A stretch of DNA of 64,000 nt, taken from contig CALWCA010000003.1 in NCBI GenBank assembly GCA_944376235.1, positions 1 through 64,000 of the forward strand, given 5' to 3'. This document shows, piece after piece, positions 33,749-41,522 of this stretch. The position numbers were made by a program, and so were the translations under genes. Numbering within the stretch: position 1 is the first letter of the stretch; every line of letters starts with the position of its first letter. The stretch comes from an uncultured Clostridia bacterium. GTDB lineage: Bacteria > Bacillota > Clostridia > Oscillospirales > Feifaniaceae. Under the pieces are notes generated by a model. It saw nothing but the letters and a program-made list of their open reading frames with translations, was not told where the DNA came from and did no database searches.

Positions 33749-34183
33749 ATGAACCTGACTGAGAAAGTTGCATACCTCAAAGGCCTGATGGACGGCATGG
33801 AGATCGACCTTGAGACCAAGGAGGGCAAGCTGTTTGCCGCCATTGCCGATGTGCTGGAGGATCTGGCGCTCTCCGTGAGCGATTTGGACGACGAAGTGAC
33901 CGAGCTGAGTAGTGCCGTCGACGAGATTGACGAGGATCTCGCCGAGGTCGAAGAAGTCGTGTTCGACGACGAGGACGACGAGGAGTATTTCGAAGTGGAG
34001 TGCCCGGTGTGCGGCGAGGAGTTTTATGTCGACGCCGAAACCGTGATGGAGGGCGAAGCCGTCTGCCCCGAGTGCGGCACCGAAATCGAAGTGGAAGTCG
34101 AAGGCGAGGTCGACGATGACGACGAGGACGAGGACGACGAGGAGTGCGCGTGCGGCGGCGACTGCGGCTGCAAAAATCACTGA
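33749..34183 (+). CDS. CD1247-type protein with acidic linker and zinc ribbon
   Basis: 144 residues. The first 55 residues (NLTEKVAYLKGLMDGMEID...) match the CD1247 N-terminal domain found in Clostridia and may form a coiled coil. A zinc ribbon follows at about 87-113 (CPVCGEE...CPECG), then a run of Asp/Glu and a Cys-rich end with CACGGDCGCK. The high acidity is striking. ATG 33749 follows AAAGGAGAAG. Position 73 bases after efp suggests co-transcription. The function is unknown. Confidence 0.85.
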   Translation: MNLTEKVAYLKGLMDGMEIDLETKEGKLFAAIADVLEDLALSVSDLDDEVTELSSAVDEIDEDLAEVEEVVFDDEDDEEYFEVECPVCGEEFYVDAETVMEGEAVCPECGTEIEVEVEGEVDDDDEDEDDEECACGGDCGCKNH

Positions 34184-34206
34184 GATTCCATAAAATAAGT
34201 ACGGCA

Positions 34207-34245
34207 GATGGCCTGCACGGAAGTTTTGCCGTGCAGGCCATCTTT
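34207..34245 (+). terminator. Rho-independent terminator after the CD1247-type gene
   Basis: 14-base perfect arms (34207-34220 and 34229-34242), loop AAGTTTTG, followed by TTTC. It ends the efp transcript. Confidence 0.85.
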
Positions 34246-34279
34246 CAGCTCCGGAGAATCAGGAAAGGAGAGAGCCTAC

Positions 34280-35278
34280 ATGAACCCTCGAAGAAGGCCT
34301 TTGATTCTGGATGTGGACACGGGCAGCGACGATGCGCTGGCCATTCTCACGGCGCTGCTGTCACCTGAATATTTTGAGGTGCTTGGCATCTGCACGGTAC
34401 ACGGCAACCGCCCCCTGCCCAACACCACCGAAAACACGCTGCGGGTGGTGCAGCTGCTCGGCAGCGACGTCCCCGTCATCCAAGGATGCGCCAAACCCAT
34501 TGTGGCCGGCATTGATAAGCTTCGCGGCCTGCGCGCCAGGGCCAACGAAAAGCAGCTCGACGGACAGGAAAAAGTGGCGTATCATGCCGAATACCTCGAT
34601 TTGCCCTCTTCTTCCCGGGGCCCTCTTCCGGGGACTTGCGCTTCGCTGTGGTACATCGACACGCTCATGAAGGCCGGCCGGAAGGTCACGCTTGTCATGG
34701 TGGGACCTTTGACCAATTTTGCCCTGGCCTACCGGACAGAGCCGCGCATTCTCGAGCATGTGGAGGAAATCGTCATCATGGGCGGCGGGCACGACCAGCA
34801 CAACGCCACCGGCGCCTCGGAATTCAACATTTTTATGGACCCCGAGGCGGCCGCCATTGTGTTTGAGTGCGGTGAGCATGTCCCGCTCACGGTCATGCCG
34901 CTTGACGCCACCCATCACGCAAACATGCGCCCGCGTCACGAGGCCATTTTCAGAAGCTGGGGCAGCGCCGTGGGGGACTTTGTGGCCGAGATGATTCGCG
35001 ACAGGCTGGACGCCTACAACGTCATGCAGCCTCTGCACGAGCCCGACATCGCCCCCATCCACGACGCCCTTTGTCTGATTTACCTCATTGACCCCAGTGT
35101 CATCACACTCAAAAAGAGGGTGCGCGGCGACGTGGTGTGCGGCGGCATTGCCGACGGGGCAACGCTGTTTGACACCCGCTATTTTACCGACGCGCCCAAA
35201 AACTGCACCGTCTGCCTTGCCACAGACGAAGACAAATTTGCAAAGCTGTTCATTGAGATTTTTTCAAGGGCAAAATAG
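34280..35278 (+). CDS. Nucleoside hydrolase (IunH/RihA family)
   Basis: 332 residues. The calcium-binding signature DVDTGSDDA lies at residues 10-18, and further family residues are seen in VHGNRPLPNTTEN, GPLTNFALA, EFNIFMDPEAA and the late HDALCL. The enzyme splits ribonucleosides into base and ribose for salvage. ATG 34280 follows AAAGGAG. No base transporter or kinase is adjacent. Specificity between purine and pyrimidine nucleosides cannot be read from the sequence. Confidence 0.94.
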   Translation: MNPRRRPLILDVDTGSDDALAILTALLSPEYFEVLGICTVHGNRPLPNTTENTLRVVQLLGSDVPVIQGCAKPIVAGIDKLRGLRARANEKQLDGQEKVAYHAEYLDLPSSSRGPLPGTCASLWYIDTLMKAGRKVTLVMVGPLTNFALAYRTEPRILEHVEEIVIMGGGHDQHNATGASEFNIFMDPEAAAIVFECGEHVPLTVMPLDATHHANMRPRHEAIFRSWGSAVGDFVAEMIRDRLDAYNVMQPLHEPDIAPIHDALCLIYLIDPSVITLKKRVRGDVVCGGIADGATLFDTRYFTDAPKNCTVCLATDEDKFAKLFIEIFSRAK

Positions 35279-35424
35279 AAAAAAGAGGGAAAGCTGGCAA
35301 AAATGCGTTGCTTAGTCGGGAGAAAGGCCCCTTGCAGGCAGGGCTTCTTTTTGATGGGGCATGCGGATGCAGCAAGGCTCTCTGTAAGGACGGCGCAGCG
35401 CTGAGTCCAAACGGACGATAAAAA

Positions 35425-35467
35425 GAAACTGCCGCAGCGCACTCTTTTGGGTGCGCTGCGGCAGTTT
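35425..35467 (-). terminator. Terminator of spoIIID
   Basis: 18-base arms (35425-35442 and 35450-35467 approximately). Read leftward the stem is followed by TTTCTTTTTATC, a good U tract, nine bases after the spoIIID stop codon. Confidence 0.87.
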
Positions 35468-35475
35468 CAAGCTTT

Positions 35476-35724
35476 TCAAACACCTTTATACTTTTCCCGT
35501 GTGGCGCGTCCCCCACGGATGTGCCGTTCTTTGAGATTTTGCTCCAAAATGGGGCGCACTTCCTCATAGAGCGCTTTGTTGACCTTGAGCAATCTGTCTG
35601 TCACGTCCTTGTGGCAGGTTGATTTGGAAACGCCGAATTCCTTTGCCGCCGCGCGAACCGTGGCCTTGTTTTCGATGATGTAATGCGCAAGTGCGACTGC
35701 ACGTTCCTCTGGAAACCCTTTCAA
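35476..35724 (-). CDS. spoIIID: Sporulation transcriptional regulator SpoIIID
   Basis: 82 residues. SpoIIID is the mother-cell DNA-binding protein that modulates the sigma-E regulon during endospore formation. The sequence is diagnostic: FPEERAVALAHYIIENKATV, then a helix-turn-helix around EFGVSKSTCHKDVTDRL and a basic C-terminal tail. Translation starts at a TTG (35724) eight bases after a perfect AGGAGG; the frame extends far upstream without a better start. This gene is direct evidence that the organism belongs to a spore-forming lineage. Confidence 0.97.
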   Translation of the reverse strand: MKGFPEERAVALAHYIIENKATVRAAAKEFGVSKSTCHKDVTDRLLKVNKALYEEVRPILEQNLKERHIRGGRATREKYKGV

Positions 35725-35839
35725 TGCGGCACCCTCCTGACTGATTATTGCATTGCGGAGCCGGCCACAACGCCGCGCTTCGTTTGGTAAAACGGCTCCT
35801 TGCAACCAATATATGAGACAAAAAGAGGGACTATGCCTT

Positions 35840-35869
35840 TTGACACAGACAAAGCGGATATGGTATGAT
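35840..35869 (+). promoter_or_regulatory. Strong sigma-A promoter of the third 2-hydroxyacid dehydrogenase
   Basis: Consensus TTGACA at 35840-35845, 18 bases, TATGAT at 35864-35869. The ATG is at 35978, leaving a leader of about 100 bases that contains short GC-rich self-complementary segments. Confidence 0.85.
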
Positions 35870-35977
35870 AAAGTATCAGAAACTGGAAAAACAAAACATT
35901 CCCGGAGCCTGATGTTGGGGCGGGCAGCCCTGCGCGGGCCTTCCCGGGCGTGAACGTTTGACAAAGGAGTGGAAAAC

Positions 35978-36922
35978 ATGAAACTGGTGATTATCGAGCC
36001 TCTGGGTGTGGAGAAGGAAAAGCTGCTGACCATGGCAAAGGATGCGCTGGGAGACCGGGTGGAGATTGTCTACCACGACACCCGTGTGACCGATACCGAC
36101 GAGCTCATCGCCAGAGGCCGTGACGCCGATATCATCGCGGTCTCCAACCTTCCCCTGAACGAGCAGGTCATCCGGGGCTGCGCCAATCTGAAAATGCTGG
36201 CCGTTGCCTTTACCGGGGTGGATCACATCGCCATGGACGCCTGCAGGGAAAAGGGCGTCACGGTCTGCAACTGCGCCGGCTACTCCACGGCGGCCGTTGC
36301 CGATCTGGTCTTTGGCATGCTCATCTGCCTTTACCGCAACGTCATCCCGTGCGATGAGAGATGCCGTCAGGGCGGCACCAAGGACGGCCTGATCGGCTTT
36401 GAGCTCGAGGGCAAGAAGTTCGGCGTGGTGGGTACCGGGGCAATCGGCCTTCAGGTGGCCCGCATTGCAAACGCCTTCGGCTGCGAGGTTTTGGCTTACA
36501 GCCGCACGGTCAAGAACGTGGAGGGTGTGAAATACGTCGATCTCGACACGCTGCTGTCCACCTGCGACATTGTCTCGCTGCACACGCCGCTCACCGATCA
36601 AACCAGGGGCCTGATCGGCAAAGAGCAGCTTGCCAAAATGAAGAAGAACGCCGTGCTCATCAACACCTCCCGCGGCCCTGTGGTCGACGAGGAGGCGCTG
36701 GCGCAGGCGCTCAACGACGGCGTCATTGCCGGTGCCTGTGTGGACGTCTTCAAGGAGGAACCCCCGCTTGACCCCTCCAAGCCTTTGCTGAGCGCCAAGA
36801 ATATTCTGGTGACGCCTCATGTGGGCTTTGCCACCAAGGAGGCGCTGGTCAAGAGGGCCGTGATCGTGTTTGACAACATCGTGGCCTTTTTGGACGGCAA
36901 GCCGCAAAACGTGGTGGGCTAA
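35978..36922 (+). CDS. D-2-hydroxyacid dehydrogenase (phosphoglycerate/hydroxypyruvate dehydrogenase type)
   Basis: 314 residues. The NAD domain carries VVGTGAIG, and the catalytic residues lie in NTSRGPVVDE (Arg), CVDVFKEEP (Glu) and VTPHVGF (His). It is closer to the canonical SerA/GhrB consensus than the paired enzymes at 20390-22348. There is no ACT domain, so feedback by serine is unlikely. ATG 35978 is eight bases from AAAGGAG; a GTG nine bases upstream overlaps that site. It is transcribed alone from a strong promoter. Confidence 0.92.
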   Translation: MKLVIIEPLGVEKEKLLTMAKDALGDRVEIVYHDTRVTDTDELIARGRDADIIAVSNLPLNEQVIRGCANLKMLAVAFTGVDHIAMDACREKGVTVCNCAGYSTAAVADLVFGMLICLYRNVIPCDERCRQGGTKDGLIGFELEGKKFGVVGTGAIGLQVARIANAFGCEVLAYSRTVKNVEGVKYVDLDTLLSTCDIVSLHTPLTDQTRGLIGKEQLAKMKKNAVLINTSRGPVVDEEALAQALNDGVIAGACVDVFKEEPPLDPSKPLLSAKNILVTPHVGFATKEALVKRAVIVFDNIVAFLDGKPQNVVG

Positions 36923-36957
36923 GGGACGTTTTTGCAGTATTTGAGTAGTTGAGCAAA

Positions 36958-36993
36958 AAGGGCCGCAGGCTGTTGCCTGCGGCCCTTGCTTGT
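36958..36993 (+). terminator. Rho-independent terminator
   Basis: 13-base arms (36958-36970 and 36975-36987) with loop TGTT, then TGCTTGT. It lies 36 bases after the dehydrogenase stop. The rest of the gap to 37181 shows no gene. Confidence 0.82.
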
Positions 36994-37180
36994 AAAAAAA
37001 GGGGAGCTTTGCTGATCCCGGCAGGGGAAAAAGACTTTTTAGGAAAAGGAGAGGCTGCCTCGCAGACGCAGCGCCTGCCGGGACGCGCGTGCAAAGAGAG
37101 GCGACGGCTTATTTGACATCCGTGCGGCGCCTGGCGCAGGCGGCTGTTGACATAAGCCCTCCAGACCTTTTGCAGTGTGG

Positions 37181-38515
37181 CTACCGATACCGCTTGGGGC
37201 GGCGGGGCCGTGGCCTGCGGGTGCGGCGGCGCTTGTTGAGCAGCAGCGTGAGCCCGAAATAGAGCAGCGCAAAAAGGAAGACGACGGCAAAGGTGATTTT
37301 GGCATATTTTCCCGACAGGAAAGAGCCGATGCGGTGCAGCACCAGCAGCAGCAGGCTGCGCTCGACCTCTGACTGAGCATACAGATTGCAGCGTGCATAT
37401 TCCACGTCCTTGCAAGAGAAAACGGCCTGTCCGAGCACCTGGTTTTTGGAAACGGGGGCTTCCACCGTTTCTGGCACAAGATATTCCACGGTCAGATCCT
37501 CCGGGGAAATTTCCGTGGGGATGACGGCATACAAATCCTCTGACGCCACCAGCGCCACGCTGTCCTTTGCGGCAGACAGCGACACGGCAACCTCGCAGAC
37601 GGGAGTCTGCGCCGTCTGCAGCACCGTGTATTGCAGGTTGTCGTAGCACCAGTCCATCAGCGAGATGGCGTCGGTGTAGTGATGCTTTGTTCCACTCTCC
37701 TCATCGCGCGTGGAGCCCAAAATCACGGTGATCAGCTGCATGCCGCCCTTGTCGGAGTAGGCGGCCAGGTTGTAGCCAGCCTCGGTGGAGGTGCCGGTCA
37801 TCACGCCGTCGGCATAGCGGTAGTAGTAGTCTTCTATTTCGCGGCGGTCAACCGAGCTGATAACCAGGGCGTTGTTGGAAAAATAATAGCGGTCGCCTGA
37901 GAGGTTCGTTTTGGAGATACGCTTATACTGCGTTGAAACAATGTCGCAAAAGATTTGGTTCTTCATGGCATACTGAACCAGCTTTGCCATGTCGGAAGCG
38001 GTGGTGTATTGCAGCGCATCGTCTCTGCCATAGGTGTTGACGAAATGCGTATTATTCATAGAAAGGGCCTCTGCCTTTTGGTTCATGAGCTCGACAAAGG
38101 AGTCGATGTCGCCGCTCACGCCCTCGGCCAGCGTGTTGGCGGCATCGGCGGCGGAGGGCAGCAGCAGGCAGTAGAGAAGCTGCTCCACGGTCAGGACCTC
38201 TCCCTCCTTGAGGCCGGCCGTGGCAACCCCCGAGAGGTTTTCCAGCGCGGTGGCAGAGACCTCCAGCGTTTGGGAGAGATCGGTAAAGTGTTCAAGCGCC
38301 AAAACGGCGGTCATGATTTTGACAAGGGAGGAGCAGGCAAGCTGCCGGTCGGGGTTTTTTGCGTAGAGCACGAGGTTGGTGTCGGGGTGAATGACAAGGG
38401 CAGCCTCGCAGAAAAGCTCAGGCAACGCAGCCAGGGCGCTGGCCGAGGGGCTTAGAGAAAAACAGAGAAGGACGATCAAAAACAGGCACACCGCGCGCCT
38501 GAAGCGGCAATGCAT
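37181..38515 (-). CDS. D-Ala-D-Ala carboxypeptidase homologue with two lost active-site motifs
   Basis: 444-residue S11/DacF-like protein: signal peptide or membrane anchor at about 8-30, the penicillin-binding fold, a C-terminal beta domain, then a second membrane helix near 415-435 and a very basic tail. The first motif is kept (Ser63-Leu-Val-Lys66). The second motif reads Ser121-Ala-Ala123 where S-x-N is expected, and the third reads Met239-Thr-Gly241 where K-T-G is expected. In the homologue at 4082 all three are intact. It is probably a non-catalytic or altered enzyme. ATG 38515 is 11 bases from AGGAGG. Confidence 0.9.
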   Translation of the reverse strand: MHCRFRRAVCLFLIVLLCFSLSPSASALAALPELFCEAALVIHPDTNLVLYAKNPDRQLACSSLVKIMTAVLALEHFTDLSQTLEVSATALENLSGVATAGLKEGEVLTVEQLLYCLLLPSAADAANTLAEGVSGDIDSFVELMNQKAEALSMNNTHFVNTYGRDDALQYTTASDMAKLVQYAMKNQIFCDIVSTQYKRISKTNLSGDRYYFSNNALVISSVDRREIEDYYYRYADGVMTGTSTEAGYNLAAYSDKGGMQLITVILGSTRDEESGTKHHYTDAISLMDWCYDNLQYTVLQTAQTPVCEVAVSLSAAKDSVALVASEDLYAVIPTEISPEDLTVEYLVPETVEAPVSKNQVLGQAVFSCKDVEYARCNLYAQSEVERSLLLLVLHRIGSFLSGKYAKITFAVVFLFALLYFGLTLLLNKRRRTRRPRPRRPKRYR

Positions 38516-38565
38516 TTTCCGACACACCTCCTTTCGGGGGAAAACGACAAAATTTTGCAAAATCA

Positions 38566-38594
38566 TTGCATTTTTGAGGGGATGACGATACAAT
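38566..38594 (+). promoter_or_regulatory. Sigma-A promoter of the ComEA-like gene
   Basis: TTGCAT at 38566-38571, exactly 17 bases, TACAAT at 38589-38594. It fires away from the divergent carboxypeptidase homologue; GTG 38634 is 40 bases downstream. Confidence 0.88.
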
Positions 38595-38633
38595 AGACGA
38601 ATATGTAAGAACCTGCAAAAAGGGGGACGCGCT

Positions 38634-38990
38634 GTGAAAGGGGCACGGCTGCACATGCTGGCGGTGACGGCAGTCACGCTTGTCTGCCTTTTGCTTGCCG
38701 GACGGCTTTTTCCAAACGGAAGACCGGGGCGCACAACCGAAATCGACACCGGGTTTGTTCACGACCGTCAGCAAACGCAGGAGCTCGAGCGGCAGCTTCT
38801 CATCAATGTCAATGAGGCGGATTTCGAGCAGATGCAAAACATTTCCGGCGTGGGCCCTGTTTTGGCGCAGGCCATTTTGGACTACAGGGAGCAGCACGGG
38901 CCCTTTGAGAGCTTGGAGCAGCTCAAGCAAGTGAGCGGCATCGGGGATGCCAAGCTCGAGCAGATGCGCCCTTACTGCTTCGTCGAATGA
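38634..38990 (+). CDS. Membrane-anchored helix-hairpin-helix protein (ComEA-like)
   Basis: 118 residues. One membrane helix (about 7-26) is followed by a linker and a double helix-hairpin-helix (about 56-115) with INVNEADFEQMQNISGVG and LKQVSGIGDAKL, the ComEA signature. ComEA binds incoming DNA in competent cells, outside the membrane. There is no comEC or comEB next to it and it lacks the SLBB domain present in many ComEA proteins, so a DNA-uptake role is only an inference. GTG 38634 follows AAAAAGGGGG. Confidence 0.88.
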   Translation: MKGARLHMLAVTAVTLVCLLLAGRLFPNGRPGRTTEIDTGFVHDRQQTQELERQLLINVNEADFEQMQNISGVGPVLAQAILDYREQHGPFESLEQLKQVSGIGDAKLEQMRPYCFVE

Positions 38991-39002
38991 GAAAGCGGCA
39001 AC

Positions 39003-39042
39003 AGCCGTCCGCCCGAAGAGAATTCGGACGGACGGCTATTTT
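39003..39042. terminator. Terminator between convergent genes
   Basis: AGCCGTCCG (39003-39011) pairs with CGGACGGCT (39029-39037), followed by ATTTTC on the plus strand. On the minus strand the tail is weaker. It ends the ComEA-like transcript and possibly the glmS transcript. Confidence 0.7.
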
Positions 39043-39051
39043 CATGCCGCG

Positions 39052-39264
39052 TCAAAGGATGGAAAAATCCTCTGCCTCATAGTGGGGGAGGGCAACAGGT
39101 TTTGAAGGCACGCGCTTTAAGGGGTCGTAGCGAAATTTCCGGCAGGAGTAGCCGTCGGTCACAACGCCACGGTAGCGGCAGTTGATGTGTTCGGTATCTT
39201 TGATCTGCTGCCCGTGCTCACAGTAAACGCAGCGGGGGATGACATTTTTTCCATAGAGCTTCAT
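39052..39264 (-). CDS. Small Cys-rich (probable zinc) protein, conserved in Clostridia
   Basis: 70 residues. It has CVYCEHG, a lone Cys at INCRYRG and YSCRKF, a four-Cys pattern likely to bind zinc, followed by the segment FRYDPLKRVP. I recall close relatives as hypothetical proteins in Clostridia but no function. ATG 39264 follows AAAGGGA; an upstream in-frame ATG at 39297 has no good ribosome site. It lies 44 bases after glmS on the same strand and is probably in the same transcript. Confidence 0.75.
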   Translation of the reverse strand: MKLYGKNVIPRCVYCEHGQQIKDTEHINCRYRGVVTDGYSCRKFRYDPLKRVPSKPVALPHYEAEDFSIL

Positions 39265-39308
39265 CGTGGTTTTCCCTTTCGTTGCTTGCGGGGGCATCCG
39301 TATGGCGG

Positions 39309-41135
39309 CTACTCCACCGTGACCGATTTTGCCAGGTTGCGCGGCTTGTCAACGTCGCATCCCCGCAGCACGGCAATGTGGTAGGAGATGAGCTGAAGCG
39401 GGATCACGGAAAGCGACGGCATCACCTCGTTGGGCGCCTGCGGGAGCACGATGAGATCGTCGGCAAAATACAGGAGGGATTCGGCAGGCGGTGTGCAGAT
39501 GGCCAGAATGCGCGCGTTGCGGGCGTTGACCTCCTTGAGGTTGGAGACCGTTTTTTCAATCAGATGGGACTGCGTCACAAGGCCGATGACCGGCATGTTG
39601 TCCGTAATCAGCGAGATGGTACCGTGCTTGAGCTCGCCGGCCGCGTAGGCCTCGCTGTGAATGTAGGAGATCTCTTTGAGCTTGAGGGAGCCCTCCAGAG
39701 AGGCGGCATAGTCGAGGCATCGGCCCAGGAAAAAGAGATCCTCATATCCGCAATAGGATTTGGCGATGCGCTCAAATTCCGGCTCGCGCGCGATCAAAGA
39801 GGAGACGAGCTCGGGCAGCCTGAGCAGCGTTCCGGTGAAGGAACGAAATGCCGCATCGTCCATCAGCCCTCTGACATAGGCCATGCGCGCCGCAATCATG
39901 TAGCCGACGGCAATCTGTGCGCTGTAGGCCTTGGTGGTGGCAACGGCAATCTCGGGCCCCGTCCAGGTATAGACCACATAGTCGCTTTCCCTGGCAATGG
40001 AGGAGCCCACCACGTTGACAATGGAGAGCACCTTGGAGCCGCAGGCTTTGGCCATTTTGAGGGCCGCCAGCGTGTCGAGCGTCTCGCCCGACTGGGAGAT
40101 GACAATGGTGAGATCGTCCTCGGTGAGCAGGGGCTGCCTGCCGCGAAACTCGCTGGCAATCTCCACGTCCACCCGCACACGGCACAGCTTTTCAATGACG
40201 TATTTTGTCACCATGCCGGCATGCATGGCCGAGCCGCAGGCCAGGATGGTGATGCTTTTGGCGTCCTTGAGCAGGGAGTCGGGAAGCTCGGCGTCGTCAA
40301 AGCAGACCTTGCCGTCGCGGATACGCGGCAGCATGGTGGCCTTGAGAATCGAGGGCGTTTCATGGATCTCCTTGATCATGAAATGCGGATAGCCGCCCTT
40401 TTCGGCCGCCTCATAGTTCCAGGTGACGGTGAGAGGCGTTTTTTCGATGGGATTCTTGTCAATATCCACCACGGTGACTTTGTCTGCCTCGAGAATGGCA
40501 ATTTCCCCGGGCTCCATGACAAGATATTTCTTTGTGTACTTGATGAATGCGGGAATGTCGCTTGCCATGAAATTTTCCCCTTCGCCCAGTCCGATTAAAA
40601 GGGGGTTTTCCTGCCGCACACAGATGATTTTCCCGGGCTCATCCTTGCAGATGATGCCAAAGGCATAGGTCCCCCGGATATCGCCCAGGGCCTTGATCAC
40701 GGCATCGAGAAAATTGCCCGTCTGCTTGTAGTAGTAATCCATCAGGTGGGCGGCGGTTTCGGTGTCGGTCTGGGACGCGAAGGTATAGCCCTGCTCTGTC
40801 AAAAAGGCCTTGAGCTCCTGATAGTTCTCGATGATGCCGTTGTGCAAAAGAGAGATGTGTTCGCTGCTGTGGGGATGGGCGTTTTCGTCGGTGGGGCCGC
40901 CATGCGTCGCCCAACGGGTGTGCCCGATCCCGCAGTGGGTTTCCACATCCCAGTAGTTTTCCATTTTCTTTTCCAGGTTTTCAATGCGGCCGGCGGCCTT
41001 GACCGTCTCGATCACGCCGTCGTGAAAAAAAGCAACGCCGGAAGAGTCGTATCCGCGATATTCCAGCGTCTTGAGCGCGTCAACCAATAAGCGGGCGCAG
41101 TTTTTCCTGCCCACATATCCGATAATTCCACACAT
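39309..41135 (-). CDS. glmS: Glutamine-fructose-6-phosphate aminotransferase (isomerising)
   Basis: 608 residues, full length. GlmS makes glucosamine-6-phosphate, the first step to UDP-GlcNAc for peptidoglycan. The N-terminal glutaminase starts M-C-G-I with catalytic Cys2 and has HTRWATHGG; two SIS domains (about 285-420 and 455-600) bind the sugar phosphate, and the end DKPRNLAKSVTVE is classic. ATG 41135 follows GGAGGA; an ATG six codons upstream would move the Cys from position 2 and is excluded. Expression is controlled by the upstream ribozyme. Confidence 0.98.
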   Translation of the reverse strand: MCGIIGYVGRKNCARLLVDALKTLEYRGYDSSGVAFFHDGVIETVKAAGRIENLEKKMENYWDVETHCGIGHTRWATHGGPTDENAHPHSSEHISLLHNGIIENYQELKAFLTEQGYTFASQTDTETAAHLMDYYYKQTGNFLDAVIKALGDIRGTYAFGIICKDEPGKIICVRQENPLLIGLGEGENFMASDIPAFIKYTKKYLVMEPGEIAILEADKVTVVDIDKNPIEKTPLTVTWNYEAAEKGGYPHFMIKEIHETPSILKATMLPRIRDGKVCFDDAELPDSLLKDAKSITILACGSAMHAGMVTKYVIEKLCRVRVDVEIASEFRGRQPLLTEDDLTIVISQSGETLDTLAALKMAKACGSKVLSIVNVVGSSIARESDYVVYTWTGPEIAVATTKAYSAQIAVGYMIAARMAYVRGLMDDAAFRSFTGTLLRLPELVSSLIAREPEFERIAKSYCGYEDLFFLGRCLDYAASLEGSLKLKEISYIHSEAYAAGELKHGTISLITDNMPVIGLVTQSHLIEKTVSNLKEVNARNARILAICTPPAESLLYFADDLIVLPQAPNEVMPSLSVIPLQLISYHIAVLRGCDVDKPRNLAKSVTVE

Positions 41136-41240
41136 AGGGATGAAATCCTCCAAAGAAACATTGTATCAAAATTCCCCCTCACACCCTCCGCACGGAGAAA
41201 AGACGATTTGCCGCAGCAGGGGGCCTGGCTGGGGCATTGA

Positions 41241-41390
41241 TTTTCCGGTGCTGCACGATTTGTGCTGCGGTTGCCCGCAGTTTTGCATGCAGCTCTCGAC
41301 AACGGAACCTGCCGAAGGGCACCCGCCGAACGACTCGATCAACCCTTTCCTCGTCCACCGAAGCATGTGAAAACTCCGGTTCCGGCGCTT
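41241..41390 (-). ncRNA. glmS ribozyme (glucosamine-6-phosphate-activated self-cleaving leader)
   Basis: Read leftward, the mRNA leader contains the conserved elements of the glmS ribozyme in the right order: AGCGCCGGAAC (cleavage expected between A41389 and G41388), GACGAGG (41355-41349), ATCGAG (41339-41334) and TCGGCGGGTGCCC (41329-41317). P3 forms from TTCCG and CGGAA, and the P4 domain from GCTGCAT and GTGCAGC with an inner CTGCGG/CCGCAG hairpin. Known ribozymes of this class sit before glmS, bind glucosamine-6-phosphate as cofactor and trigger mRNA decay. The match was made by eye to remembered family sequences. Confidence 0.92.
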
Positions 41391-41477
41391 TTCTGCCAGT
41401 GGGAAGGCAGTTTGTTTTGGGGAATGATGCCGGCACAAGCGCATAAAAGTTTGCAACCACCTCCTCATATTCCTCAA

Positions 41478-41506
41478 ATTATACAACAGGATACGGCAAA
41501 AAGCAA
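41478..41506 (-). promoter_or_regulatory. Sigma-A promoter of glmS
   Basis: Read leftward: TTGCTT (41506-41501), 17 bases, TATAAT (41483-41478). Transcription should start near 41470, about 80 bases before the ribozyme cleavage site. Confidence 0.88.
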
Positions 41507-41522
41507 TTCCATTCGGGCATGT

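Noticed and set aside
36994-37180. Possible small gene between the dehydrogenase terminator and the carboxypeptidase homologue
   Set aside because: No start with a ribosome site and no coding pattern on either strand; only short GC-rich self-complementary segments.
41166-41486. 106-codon minus-strand open frame upstream of glmS
   Set aside because: It runs through the whole glmS ribozyme; its codons are dictated by conserved RNA structure and the product has no family features.
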